Shown: in pieces, positions 1 through 12,478 of the stretch
Layout: each line of letters begins with the position of its first letter
Numbering within the stretch: position 1 is the stretch's first letter
Source: Rhododendron vialii
Taxonomy: Eukaryota; Streptophyta; Magnoliopsida; Ericales; Ericaceae
Reading direction: 5' to 3'
DNA: 64,000 bases
NCBI RefSeq assembly: GCF_030253575.1
Contig: NC_080568.1
Span: 18,861,501 to 18,925,500, forward strand
Program-made: the position numbers and the translations under genes
Notes under the pieces: generated by a model
The model's database searches: none
What the model was told of the DNA's origin: nothing
Seen by the model: only the letters and a program-made list of their open reading frames with translations

Positions 1-1181
1 ACGTGTATATGTTGAAGGCAAAGGGGACTTGGCACTTGGCAGCTATATAATTTGCTGCACAGTTAGTTCCATCAGAATATATGGAATCCTCAAGTGGTGG
101 GCATATGCATGGGAATGTTAATGGCAGTTTTCTACTACCAAGCCATGCACCAGTGGTTTTCCTAATTGATACAAATCAATAAGCCAATAAAAAATAAATA
201 AGAAGCAAAGAGAGGAGCAGTTGTGTTTCTCATTGAACAACCCACGTGCATTTTGCATTTTGGGTAGTTCTTCCCCACCAACTCCATTGCCCAACGTGGG
301 CTAGTGGGAGAAATAACTCCTAATCTTTCTCTATATACACATGGTGTTGTGGCCATATAAAAGGGAGATTTCATTCGTGAAAATTTACAAAAAAAGGAGA
401 GGATTACCGTGTGACCAATACATGGAGATGAGAAAAAAATAAGCACCGTGCGAGACAACTTGGAAGAAGAAAAAAGGGAAGAATAGAAAAGCGTCCTAGA
501 TTTTCTATACCAGTGTGGGTTCCGTACCCTCTCAATCCTTCTCCCTCACTCTTTCTCTCTCGCAATGGGTTTTCTATATACCCTGTTCTGAAAAGTTCAG
601 TCCGCAATCAAAGCCGAAGTACTCGTTCATTACACCCCCATGTGACCATATTAGAGGTGGCAAATGGGAGGGTTTGGGCAGGTTCAAACGGGTCATGGGT
701 TGAATATGGGCTGGTCGAATACGAGTCAATAGTAGTCGGGTTGAAACGGGTCGTGACCCATTTTCCTTCCTTTTCTCCCCTTTTCAAATATAACTCAAAA
801 CCAACTCCCGCAAAAGACTATTTCGAACTCCCACCCTCTAATCCTAGATATCAACATTAAAATTGACCATAAATCATGAGGGAAATCACTAGAAAACCCT
901 CAGTTCATTGAAATTGGAAGAAAAAGTAACTTTTTTAGGTTGGACTCCAAATGACACGAATAAAGAAATCACAACAATTGCGAATTCTATAAATAACTTT
1001 ATAACTAACCTAACCCTAAATCAAGAATGAAATCACTACAAAACCCAAAAAAAATTCTCTAAATTGGCAGAAGTACAAACTTTTTCTGATTGGACCCTAA
1101 TTGAAACAGTCTCAGATGTAAACAAATCGCAAAAAAATTTGAATACTGAAAAGAATTCCATGACCAACCTAACCCTAAATC

Positions 1182-1231
<50 letters not shown>

Positions 1232-1590
1232 CTAGATTGAGCTCGGAACTATATTTGCAATAGGTTCGATCTTCGGTGGTTTGTGAGGTGGTGGTTGCCG
1301 TAGTAGATTTGAGAAGGAGAAAGAAAGGAGGGGTGGTGGTTGGCATAGCAGCTCTGTGGAAGAAGAGGAACAGAGAAGTGAAGAGGGAAGTCATAGCAAA
1401 TGAGAAGACGTGGGTGAGAGAGAGGGGTGGGGTGTGGGGAGCGTTGAGAGAGAGGCATGGGGGTGAGGGAGCAATTGAGAGAGAGGGGTGGGATACAGAA
1501 GACGTGGTATACTGGTAACAACCGTGTGTGTTGATGAGCGCCAGAAGTTGGAGAGGTCAAATTCATCCCAGTCGTTGCTCAATCTAGCTC
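1..1590. other. Gene-free stretch with repeat remnants
   Basis: I see no supported gene. Open frames here are short, lack splice context and cross a GA microsatellite. From about 650 the sequence GGTGGCAAATGGG followed by repeated CGGGT words resembles the termini of common plant hAT-like MITEs, but I could not find a matching far end. Confidence 0.5.
1184..1226. repeat. (GA)n microsatellite
   Basis: About 21 uninterrupted GA dinucleotides. It is one of several long GA/CT tracts in this window. Confidence 0.95.
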
Positions 1591-1820
1591 TTAATCCCGG
1601 CCCTTGAGCAAAAGGCTTGAAACAATCCGAACCATCAATTAAGCACCAATAGATGTAGGCCATTGGATTTATGTCTTGGTTCAAAAACTTCCCTTTCTTA
1701 TTTCTTAATCCCAGCCCTTGAGCAAAAGGCTTGAAACAATCCAAACCATCAATTAAGCACCAATAGATGTAGGCCGTTGGATTTATGTCTTGTTTCAAAA
1801 ACTTCCCTTCCTTATTATAT
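1591..1820. repeat. 114-bp tandem duplication beside a Helitron-like 5' end
   Basis: Two head-to-tail copies start at 1591 and 1705 and differ at only a few bases. On the minus strand the outer edge reads TCTATATAATAAGG from position 1823, preceded by A. That is the look of a plant Helitron 5' terminus and resembles the Helitron starts at 49101 and 50364. No convincing CTAG plus hairpin 3' end was found at lower coordinates, so this may be a truncated element. Confidence 0.7.
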
Positions 1821-1823
1821 AGA

Positions 1824-2687
1824 TAATCCCTTCCTTCTCTTGGATTTATGGGCGTATCCACCTCATGTGAAAAGACGATGCCCTCATTTTTGGCTTGCCC
1901 GGGGCCCAGCCAATTGGTTGTTGGACCAACCTATGGTGTGTCCCGGCAAAGCGCCTGGTTGTTGGTAAGGAGCGTGAGCGGGCGGGTAACTCACACAAGT
2001 GAAGGACCCCCGTTGGGCCTTTCTGAAGTGCTTCCCTGTATCATCCCTCATGCCAGCAGCACCAAGAGTCCTTGAGGATTTCCATTAGTGTTTGCTTCAG
2101 TTTTCTGCAGATAGATAACCCGAGTTTGATTAGAATGGGTAGTCTCACGCTGCTGAATGCCAAAGTGTCACCGAGTACCTGAAGCTAAGTAGCAATCTTA
2201 TCATTTGATTGGTACCATAGAGAGTCGATTTTACCAAGAAATCCTTCCTTTAATGCCAGACATACCATTTTTTTTTTCCAAGAATTCAGTCTCTTCTTAA
2301 CATCGTCAAGAGTTGAAAACTCTGACACGTTACCTCTATAATAAAAATATTGTCAACTCTACAAAACCTGAATTATTTGAGCCTCTCCAATGTCATTGAG
2401 CACATGGATTGTGTTCAGGCAATGGATCTATGAATGGAGGTATTAGTCGAAGAAACATGGTAAGGAAGCCAAGGAAATTTTTTTCGCTGCTTTCTTTTCT
2501 TTCAGTAAAAGCCCCACAAACTCATGATCAAAACACATCAAATGTGTAGACTTCCTTTTGCTCTTCCCAAGTTTTTCATACACGACCTTAACAACTTATT
2601 GCTAGCATGATGATCAAATGTTTGAAGCAAGCAAAGTAAATGGGCAGATGATAAGGTTGTACCTTTTTTGGAGTATATGGGGCATCT

Positions 2688-2721
<34 letters not shown>

Positions 2722-4140
2722 CCGTCCACAGAGAAACAAAGAAATGAAATTGAGATGAGAACCTTTTTTGTACCTCTTTCGTTTTTGAAATTGAAGATGC
2801 ATAGTGGTTGAAAACACCCAATTAATCACTGCTGCAACACAAACCTACATAACAATACAAATGACTTAATCAACATCTCAGAGATGAAAAGTCTAAGTAA
2901 AAAGCAAAAATCTAAATTCTAATTGCCGAAATCAGGTCTAGAAGTCTTATAATTGAGAGTGACAATCATTACGGTATCACAATTATCTTAACATTCATAC
3001 TAATAACCCTCCGGCCTCCGGTAGGGTTGAGAAAAAAAAAAACTCCTCTCCGGTGGGCACCCTTAAGAAGAAGAAAATGCCACACAAAATTGTATGGACA
3101 AAAACTGAACCATAACATCTGGAACTTACAATTGGTAAACACATTGTGCCACAGAATTCCCATTAGTCTAGTAGTATGACTACTATTATAGCAACAAAAC
3201 TACATCATTACACAGCCTCTAACCATTAAATTCCAGCAACAAATAAAATATATCAAACATGTAATCAAATATTCCAAAATTGGACTCTAAGTTTTAGTAT
3301 AGATCCTATCAAATTGTGCATTGATTTCAGCTCCAAAATGTGCGATTTTTAGCCTCTAAACAGGAGGTTTAAAATGTATAGCATCGTTCATGGGCACAGA
3401 TGTAGATACAGACTGCAAGAAGAAACAGCAATCTAGAAAAAAACAAGCAAACCATAACCAATCAAACTCGGAAAAAAAAAACAGCGTGTAGCATGTAAGA
3501 AGACAAAGAAGATGAAAATGAAGATTAAGAAGGCGGCAAACACTAAGAAGGCGACGACATGACCATTAATAATCATACTCGACAATGAAGGAGGAGGAGT
3601 GTCAAACTTGAAGGTTTTGGACTGCAAACTCCACTGGTGCAAAGTTGAGTGAAATGGTAAGAAATAAGCAAACTACAGAGTTTTGCTTTCATCTTTTGAT
3701 GTCGACATTAGTTTTTTTATTAACAACTGCCTAAATTTTTGCAGGGCCGTCTATTTCGACTCCTACAATGAATGTATATGCTCTTATGTGCAATTGAGGT
3801 TAGTTGTGCCATATGCCCATGCCCTTGTAATAATCAAAAACAGTCTCTGCTTCAACTTAAGGGGTGTTTGGAAGCTAGTCACTCTTAGGGTGATTTCAAA
3901 AAAAAGTAAATTTACTTGGTAATTTGTTTCGCTAAACAAATATACATGTATTTAGAAGTAATTTAAGAGCCTTTAGCAGGCCCAACGGGCAGATTGTATC
4001 TAGTAGATTTGATGTTCTGTCATTTGGAAGCTATGTAGCACGGACACGGGACACGGCAATTCTAAAAATGGGGATACAGACACGGCGGGAGACACGCCAC
4101 GTGTATAAATAAATAAAAAATAAATATATGTACATATATA
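1824..4140. other. Gene-free stretch
   Basis: No supported gene. It holds a short GA tract (2688-2715), several A/T homopolymers and a CACGG-rich patch near 4040-4100. Similar CACGG-rich sequence recurs near 31970 and 35720. Open frames are short and show no recognisable domain. Confidence 0.5.
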
Positions 4141-4712
4141 TATATATATGAGGAATTTTCAAGTGAGGGTGAGGAACTTTCATTTCTCGATCAAATTTTG
4201 AAAATCCGAACCGTTCAATGTGTGCAGAACGTAATTTTAAGGGTCCCCGCGAGAAATCAGCAAAAAAAAATGACCGGAAAGGGCGTCATCTGAGCAGTTT
4301 TTTTTGAACCGTTCAATGAAAACTGCTCGGATGAAGCCCTTCCCGGTCATTTTTTTTGCTGATTTCTCACGGAGACCCTTAAAATCATGTTCTGATAACT
4401 TTGAGCGGCTCGGATCATCGAAATTCAATCGGGAAGGGGAGTCCCGCATTTTAATAAAATGAGGGATCCCTCACCGGAACCTAACTCATATATATTAAGT
4501 TATCAGAACGTGATTTAGAGGGTCCCCGTGAGAAATCAGCAAAAAAAATGACCGGGAAGGGCTTCATCCGAGCAGTTTTCATTGAACAGTTCAAAAAAAA
4601 CTGCTCGGATGACGCCCTTCCCGGTCATTTTTTTTTGCTGATTTCTCGCGGGGACCCTTAAAATTACGTTCTGCGTGAGTGATCCCTCACCGGAACCTAA
4701 CTCATACATATA
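4141..4712. mobile_element. Paired foldback elements forming a large palindrome
   Basis: Two successive self-complementary blocks lie between TA-rich tracts. Each folds on itself, with GACCGG..AAGGGC arms around an A-rich loop. The outer arms of the pair, 4225-4261 and 4637-4673, are perfect 37-bp inverted repeats of each other. No coding capacity is present. This fits a foldback or MITE-type non-autonomous DNA element inserted into, or flanked by, TA microsatellite sequence. The superfamily is not determined. Confidence 0.8.
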
Positions 4713-4726
4713 TATATATATATAGA

Positions 4727-5093
4727 GTCCTCTTCTTATGAGGGATCCCCTACTTAGCTTAAGTGCGGACCTCATATATCCCAATCGAATTTCGATGACC
4801 CGAGCCGCTCAATATGATCAGGATGTGATTTTAAGGGTTATGACAAGAAATCGTCAAAAAAAATGGTTGGGAAGAGCTTCATCCGAACAATTTTTTAATG
4901 AACGATTCAAACAAAAACTGCTCAAATCAAGCCCTTTCGGGTCATTTTTTTTGCCGATTTCTCGCTGGTACCCTCAAAATCATGTTCTAATCACATTGAG
5001 CGACTCGGATCATCGAAATTCAATCGGGAAATGAGAGAAATGAAGAGGTCCGCACTTAAGGAGCCTATTTAAGGTCCTCACAGGAAGCTCACT
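4727..5093. mobile_element. Third, diverged foldback element of the same family
   Basis: The arms at 4758-4773 and 5045-5060 are exact 16-bp inverted repeats (CTTAAGTGCGGACCTC and its complement). The interior repeats the CCGAGC / CATCGAAATTCAATCGGG words of the two preceding units with more substitutions. It is bounded on the right by a TA tract. Confidence 0.75.
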
Positions 5094-5840
5094 GTATATA
5101 TATATATATTATGAACCATTGAGTTGGACTCCACCATATTTATGAGCATTAACTCAATTGGTGTGTACAATTAACGTATACATATTCCTCCAGAATAGAT
5201 AATAGGCTGTAGGCGCTCTACAAAACCCATCGAGAGTACTTTCCACAATCACTTCTAAATAACATTGTGCTCTCTTTCACAACTAGAGAATACACATAAA
5301 GCCATTAGCTATTTTTAACCCCACTGATGTGAACTGCTAGGAGAGTGGTCCAGACCTAATTATCTACACAAACTGGTTGCCCTCAAACTTAGCCCGTATA
5401 TCAATGCTTGGTAACTTCTATCATTGCAGTGAAAAATGCCTCATGTGGTTCCCATATTTTCCATACAAAAATGTACATAACATAGTCCAAACATACTTAT
5501 TTCCCACTCATCCGTTAAATAAGTTACCAATCTCTTAAAAGTAAACGAAAGGAAACAAGCTTATTGAAAGATTTGCAAAAATTGCCCTTCAAATTACAGT
5601 TCCCAATCATGATGAAAGAAAACAAGATTTTCCCATGCTTACTTGGAAGCGGAGATGGTTTTAATCACTTGGTCTTAACTAGTAAATGTGACCCTCATAT
5701 TAGAGCCCATATTATCCTGCATTCACGTTTGGAAAATCTGAAGTCTTTATCCATGTTATATGTGGCTCTGGAAAACCGCCAGCAATACACTACAAAATAC
5801 GTGAAATAGAAGATAAAAGAAGAGAAACGACGTACTCTAT
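5094..5840. other. Gene-free stretch downstream of the RIC1-like pseudogene
   Basis: The last recognisable RIC1-like exon ends at about 5841. I looked here on the minus strand for the next exons of that family and saw none. The plus-strand open frame at 5564-5809 has no recognisable domain. Confidence 0.4.
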
Positions 5841-7036
5841 TGATCTTCCGGCAGCAGAAAATAAATCTGCCCAATGTCAGCCATCAGTTTTTCTTGCAAC
5901 GCTAACAACCACATCAAAATACTCTGGAAAGCTTTTAATTAAACCACAGGTCTTCTCCAAAAGAGGAGAACTTTGCAGCACACGTGGGGAGTGAGATTTG
6001 GTTTTATTTGCACTCTACCTATAAGACAGTAGTCAGGAATCAGAAGCAATCAAACACTGAAACATGATCATGTAGATTATAGTCACAACATGATAGGAAA
6101 GAGATGAATTATTAGAAAATTGTGGTAGAGCTCCAGAGCCAAGCAATCCCTCCCACCCACCCAGTATCTCAACCGCTACAAGCCCATCCCAATCACAGCA
6201 AAATGGATCATGTTTTCTGAGTACCAGATGATTTAAAATACAGCAAGGATGAAACATTTGTGTCCAAGGTAAGTGAAGGTGACTCAAACTTTTAAGGGAA
6301 ACCTTTTCAGTAAATGGGGTTTTCCCTAAGGGGAAAACTACAAGAGTGGATCATAGTGAAGTAACTCCCTCTACACCATACCAGCCCCAAAGCCATTTCC
6401 TTGACTGAATCTTGAAATATGTAATCTAGAAAAAACTTGAACCAACAAGGCTCGGAATAGGACTATTGATCAAGAAGAGTTACCTGGAAATCTTTGCATC
6501 GAATACTGTAAAAATAAGCCACTCCAAACAATGGGAAAAATGAGGCTTCTCAGTTGATAGTACTGCCAAACGCAGAGGTCCCTCACTCTTGTCCCTCTGG
6601 CAAACATATAAATAAGAAACACATGTGGGAATTCTTTAGAAGAAAGAAATCTAAACAGAACAAATAGAGCGATCTCATGCTGCCACAACAAACTTATGAA
6701 ACAACTGAACACTCTACCAATAAAAGTATGATGAGATGACAACTTGCTCATGGTGTACTACGAGCTAATGGGTCCAAGTGGTACCTGAAGAAGGTGTCTA
6801 AGTAGGCAATGCAATAGAGTTTGAGCCTGTAGAGATGGCTCAAAACATGGGAACTTTGTGCAAGCAGAAAACGACATCCTCTGGGAAACACCAATGACAA
6901 CTTTGGCAGATGGAAGAAGACCAAGAGGGTACATCTCACGGTCAAATTCCAATTCAGGGTCTAACTGAGAAAATTAATATCAAGTTACTTGATTATCTCA
7001 GAATACCTGACCTAGATGATCAAATCAAGAATATTA

Positions 7037-7960
7037 GGGGGTGTTTGGGAGGGTCATTTTTGCATTTTCTATTTCCCCTTTTCCCATTTTGGTTGTTTGG
7101 CTGAAAAGCAGAGAACTCATTCCATGAGAATGGATTTTGAGATTTGAAGAATGGAGAAGAGAAGTGAAAAAGAGGTCTGGAGGAGCTTTTCTCATTTTCG
7201 GTTTCCCATTCTCGTTCAAAAGGTACACGAAAAGACCACCATACCCTCTTAGTTTCACCATAATCCCCCAAAACCCCTTCCATGAATGTTATCCTCTCAC
7301 CAGTCAAGAAACCCCACTCCAACTCTCCGACAACAATTACAGCAAAATTGAACTCCACTACTTGATCTCCACGACGACGGCAAAATCAAACTCCACGACA
7401 ATGACGGCAACATCGAACTCAACAGCAAAATAGAAGATGGGTTTGAGATTTGATTTCAATTCGTCGGTTTGAGATGGGTTTGAGATTTGATTTCAGTTCG
7501 TCAAAATAAAAGATGGGTTTGAGATTTTATGGCAAAATAGAAGATGGGTTCTCCCTAACCATTGATTCTGGAAGTCAGATCTCAAAGAAATGCGAGGAAC
7601 ATACCAGGTGCTCGTGGACCAGACTTTGTATTGACAAATAACCCTAACCATTTGGTTCTTGAAGTCAGATTTCAAAGGGGGAGAAGATGGGTTCTCCGAT
7701 TTGTAGAGAGAGAAAGAGAGAGGGGTGATTTTTAATTAACAGTAGTTTTATGACATGGGTAGGGGCAACATAGTAAAAAATCAACTCATAATTCATTTTC
7801 ATTCAATATCTCCCAAACACTACCCCGGTTGTAAAATGCATTCTGTACGTATCATCCAAACACTCTACTAGATTTAAAATACATTCTGATCATAATTCAA
7901 AAAGTCAAAAAGCCAAAAAGCTGAAAATGAAAAGCCAAAAAGTAGGCTCCCAAACACCCC
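7037..7960. mobile_element. MITE-like insertion in an intron of the RIC1-like pseudogene
   Basis: The ends are inverted repeats: GGGGTGTTTGGGAG at the left and CTCCCAAACACCCC at the right. A second internal end-like copy (CTCCCAAACACTACCCC) near 7808 suggests two nested or adjacent elements. There is no transposase. It separates the VWYPSPGVDPF exon from the FPCFEPS exon. The target duplication is unclear, so the superfamily is left open. Internal open frames are not taken as genes. Confidence 0.7.
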
Positions 7961-9836
7961 ATACTAAATCATCGACTTCATGGTACTTAATTGTCTAACC
8001 AAGTTCACCTGACAACATAATACTCATCAATATTAAAGTCAGGAAAAGAGCTAAACATCATAAACAACAATCCATATGTACACCTGCAAGAAATCTTCCT
8101 GTATGAAAGGGTCAACACCCGGAGAGGGATACCAAACCTACAATGGTGAATCAGATAGGTAGAACAAAAAGAGCACTTGAAACGAAAATGTATTTGCCGA
8201 AGAGAATATTACCTGCATCCCTCTGCGGCCATAATCTAACCAAGAAACCTTTTCAATCAAGTTTGTCTTCTCCTTTGATAGACCACAGGTCACCCAAAAC
8301 AATTCAACAGAGTTAGTCAGCTCTCTTTCCCGTCCATCAACCAAATCAAGCTGTGAAAGTTCCACATTCACCCTCAATATCAAACACCTAAAGAAATAAA
8401 AAATAAAAATCAGCAACTTCATAGTTTGTGAATCTGTAGTGCAAATTTCTATTGTATGTACATTTTCGACCATAAGTGCATACCTCACAGGCTCTTTTCC
8501 TAACATATCAGAAGAAGTTGAGATATGATTTTTTGAGGCATCCTCTCTTGAAAGCTGATCAGGGATAAATCACATTGCAGCAGGATGGCTCTTTGCAGTC
8601 ATGATAGAGAGCTCCCATACTGTAGAAAGCTGTTTGTCATCATATCACTTAAAAACGTATGAAGAATGATGAATAATCACAAAAAATCTCATTCTGTGTG
8701 CAACATAAAAGTTACAAACCCAACAGCATTGACAGGAAAATTCAGTTTTTTCCAATCAAGTCAAATGAGAAGTAGAGAGCACAGAAACGTTCCTTTACCT
8801 GCGCTAGAAGGTGTCAATTCACCAGATATCTTCACATGCAATATGTGGACATCAACAGGCGGTAAGTAACGAGGAGATAATCTTGATATCCATCCATCAC
8901 CATTGGCTTCACAAGTAGCGGTTTCTTACAAAGTAATGAGTTCTGGTCTAGGTGATATCTAGGGTAGAAAAGCAATTCATGCCTGAAAAACAATTGATAC
9001 GAGTATTAAAGCCAATTATCTTCAGACAAGAAACGGCACAATATTGCTAATTCTAAGTGCACCTTCAGTAACAGCTTACGTAGGTTCTAGTGTGGTATAG
9101 TCAGTCAATAACAACTACCTTTCCAAAGATGAAATAAAGTTGGCTAAGCTAAAGATAAGTAAGGTTAGTAATGCATTCCATGAATCTTAAACTAGAAATT
9201 TGAGAGAACATGGTAGAAAAACAGAATATTTGCCATAAGAATTAAATGTTTCAACAACCATAAATTAATCACCCAAGGCCACTGTAGTGTGGGTCATTTA
9301 CACCTAATCCTAGGCACCAATGCATCATGCACTTGATTTCCAAAAAGTAAAACAAAATTCGAGTAGATCTTTCATAATATGCATCTGAATCTAATACTTG
9401 GATAGTTATGAATGATCAACTTCCATAAAAAAATCCAATGGTCTCCTCTGCCAGAAGCCATCTCCAAGAAACATAGACTTGAAATCTCTCTCTATCGCTA
9501 TGCTCCTCATATCCAAGCCCAGACGCTTATTACCAGATATTAGTCATGTCTGAATAGAAAACTAACGAACACAATCAAACTAATTGACCAGCCAACCACA
9601 ACTCGAATTGCTGTCTGATCAATGTTTTGGCCAGGAAAATCTAAATTCTATGTTTCTATTGGAGAAATGTTGTCACTATTTCTTCACATCAAGTACGAAC
9701 AATAGGGATTGTGTGTACAGTAAGCAAATTAGATGCAACAAGAATATCAGGTTAATCAACATAAATGCCTGGACCAGCTGCAAGGGTATCATCAATGTCA
9801 AATACTATTGTTTGTAGAAACTATAAGCATGATATC

Positions 9837-10192
9837 TGTTAAAGCATCCAACTCCAAACCAATTGGCAAAGAGTGGAGAGGCTGCCCAGGCTCATATACT
9901 AGTTTTGGAGGAGATAATTAACCAATGTGGGACAAATCCCAACACTCCCCCGCACGTGCAACCCCCGACTCACACATGGAGAGATAAACAAAGGATCCAT
10001 AACACTTGGATCACAACAAACAACAGTGCAATTATGGCACAAATAAGGGGGAACAAATTTTCCGAAACCCTAGCTCTGATACCATGTTAAAGCATCCAAC
10101 TCCAAACCAATTGGCAAAGAGTGAAGAGGCCGCCCAGGCTCATATACTAGTTTTGGAGGAGACAATTAACCAATGTGGGACAAATCCCAACC
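9837..10192 (-). mobile_element. TRIM (terminal-repeat retrotransposon in miniature)
   Basis: Two 108-bp direct terminal repeats (9837-9944 and 10085-10192) flank a 140-bp interior without coding capacity. Next to the right repeat the minus strand reads TGGTATCAGAGC (10084 down to 10073), the usual primer site for initiator tRNA-Met. Next to the left repeat there is a G-rich polypurine run (9955 down to 9945). The element is flanked by a 5-bp target duplication ATATC at 9832-9836 and 10193-10197. One terminal base has mutated (CCAACC instead of CCAACA). It sits in a non-exonic part of the RIC1-like pseudogene and would need retrotransposon enzymes from elsewhere. Confidence 0.93.
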
Positions 10193-10644
10193 ATATCAAT
10201 TTTCAGTCACCAACACAATTTCAACTTGCCCCTAGGATTCTTTTCAATTTGTTTTATTGCTTTTTTGGTCGTAGGTTATAGGCCATGGAGTTCAACAAAC
10301 AGAAATGTACATATAGCTCATATGTTGGAAGAATCAATATAGTTGCAGACAACATCAATTTTCCCAAGCCATAATAAGCCTTTGCACTGAATCTTTTATT
10401 CCGGGGTAATATCACCGAACGCTCTCCACTTCTTCAGTCATATATCATACAATATAAAACCATGAAGGCCAGCCACAGCCAAGTACATCCCATCCTTGCT
10501 AGCTGGAACATAGTGACATATAAGAAACCTAATTCAAACAAAACAACATTAGCAGCATACATATCGTATAATAAGATATGAGAAGAATCACACAGAATGA
10601 TTGAGAAGAATACATAACTGGAAGGTGAAGATGCAAAATCTTCA

Positions 10645-10846
10645 GCTCATCAGTATCTTCAGACTGCACAATAAACAGTCGATCTTCACCATAGATAACT
10701 TGACGGTATAAGTAGTGCCTGAAACTCCTCTATTAAGGCAACATTGCTCATCAGTATCTTCAGACTGTACAATAAGCAGTCAATCTTCACCATAGATAAC
10801 TTGACGGTATAAGTAGTGCCTGAAACTCCTCTATTAAGGCAACATT
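10645..10846. repeat. 101-bp tandem duplication inside a RIC1-like exon
   Basis: Units 10645-10745 and 10746-10846 are nearly identical. They cover coding sequence (minus strand, around CCLNRGVSG and IVQSEDTDE). Since 101 is not a multiple of three, the duplication also shifts the reading frame. The two units differ by a few bases. Confidence 0.9.
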
Positions 10847-12404
10847 TCTCAAAAGAAAATGAAATGATTCACTCTGATGATCATTCCTCAACAGCATAAA
10901 GCCTATATCCATATTCATCCCAATGCATGAGAGAGGTGCCACCCATCATAGGTTCAATTTTGCAATCCTGATTTGGCTTAACCACTGGAGAACGGAACTT
11001 AGGCCAATTTGACGTATAGTAGACATCAGACGACACCCAGAGACAAACCAAACTGCAAGTCCTCATAACTTCCACCCTACTGTAAAAGCAGAATTATCAG
11101 GAGTCAACGCAATACAACTAATAGGACCAGTATCTTCATGCAAGTGGTTGCCTGATTAAATTTACTTGGTTCAGCCGGCTTCTAATTTGATTGAAACTTG
11201 GTGCAGTTCAACATGGACCAGAAAAACAGACGAGGGGCAAACACTAGTTGGATCACCCAACATTAGAACTAGAGTGATAACAAGGAATTTGGAAGCTAGT
11301 CACTAGCCATTGTATGCACATTATCGTGTTATTTACATTGTTATTCTCGCAACCATTATCTGCATTCCTTTCAATACGATTTCATTAGAAAAGCAAAGGA
11401 AGACAAACCAAAACGTACCAGTCAAAGATGATCAATATAATATTGAGTCATTGACCAAGCTGCAAGAACCTACATGCAATATTGCGGGGATGATATACGT
11501 CCTAAGAAGAAGAAGAAACAAATAGACTGGGAAAAATAGGGTAGAAGAACGATAACAACCTAGAAACAGTCCGGAAACCACAAGTAATCCATAGGTATCC
11601 AACTTGGAAAGAATCAGAGTGTAAAGGAGAAGAAGAAGAAGAAGAAGAAGAAGAATAAACCCAAAATAGCCAGCAAACCAAAAATAATGAATTACAGCAA
11701 AATCTTGTTTTTCAGCAACAAAACGAGTGCAACAAAACAAAAGAACACAGCGTAAGGAGGAGAATATTTTTTCAGCAATTTAAAAATTGACAAAACTTGT
11801 TTCAAAATACAAAGCTGTTTTAGAATTACAAAACCACTATCTGTAGCAAAGGAAAATACACTCCAACACTAAAATCTATACTATATTTTTTTTTAGTCAA
11901 GACGATTTTCTATTGCATGCAAAATCTAGCATCAAAGCACATTAAACAAGGTAAAATTATAGTATCAACACACTATAATGCGCTTTTGCAAATATGTTTT
12001 TTCTCATATAGTCAATCTTCCAACCATTGTGCATTTTTATGAAGAACATAAAGCTACTACAATAAGCGAGAAAATCATTCTAGATGTCATTAGACTCATT
12101 ACCAAAGACACAAACATACACTGTGTCCATCTAAACCAAACCCATGCACATAAATCAAACCCACGCCTACAATAATCAAACTCATACCAGGGTTAAAATT
12201 ATAAGTGCCCTAAAATTAACAAACCCTTAGTGAAACAAGGGATGAAATTGCCTTCCCACATAATCTCATTACTATACCAAAACCCCAAGTCCGATTATGC
12301 TATATATGTTCAACCAAAAATATGATTCATCTATTCTATCTATCAATGATTTAAATAAATCATAAATCATGAATGTAGCATAAGATTCGCCCACTTACAA
12401 ACTT

Positions 12405-12408
<4 letters not shown>

Positions 12409-12475
<67 letters not shown>
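12409..12475. repeat. (TC)n microsatellite
   Basis: About 33 perfect TC dinucleotides. Confidence 0.95.

Positions 12476-12478
<3 letters not shown>

Larger units (their letters stand above)
5841..11135 (-). pseudogene. RIC1-like (Ypt6/Rab6 GEF subunit homologue) pseudogene, N-terminal half missing
   Basis: Recognisable minus-strand blocks run in family order. The first, about 11135-10620, reads DTGP-like, PVVKPNQDCK and HWDEYGYRLYA. Next come about 10530-10300 (ASKDGMYLAVAGLHG), 8985-8810 (LLFYPRYHLDQ), 8630-8490, 8391-8206 (ELFWVTCG..WLDYG), 8130-8060 (VWYPSPGVDPF) and 6988-6785 (FPCFEPS). The last two are 6602-6483 (HFSHCLEWL) and 5972-5841 (DVVVSVARKTDG). Most blocks keep GT-AG borders, so it is a duplicated or decayed genomic gene, not a retrocopy. 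It is broken by in-frame stops at 11063-11065, 10438-10440, 10396-10398, 8570-8572 and 5877-5879. There are also frameshifts near the PVVKPNQ block and near 8850, and a 101-bp exon duplication. RIC1 with RGP1 activates Rab6-type GTPases at the Golgi; this copy cannot do so. The upstream WD-repeat part was not found. Confidence 0.88.

Noticed and set aside
1391..1861. 156-residue minus-strand open frame
   Set aside because: It is produced by reading through the 114-bp tandem repeat, and the duplicated CFKPFAQG segment is the repeat itself. No domain is seen.
1848..2075. GC-richer plus-strand open frame
   Set aside because: No recognisable family, no splice context, and no support on either side.
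3975..4004. Possible Helitron 3' end (GCCCAACGGGC, then CTAG)
   Set aside because: The stem is only four bases and no matching 5' end was seen; chance is likely.
7020..7358. 112-residue minus-strand open frame
   Set aside because: It lies inside a MITE and overlaps its terminal repeat; composition is not protein-like.
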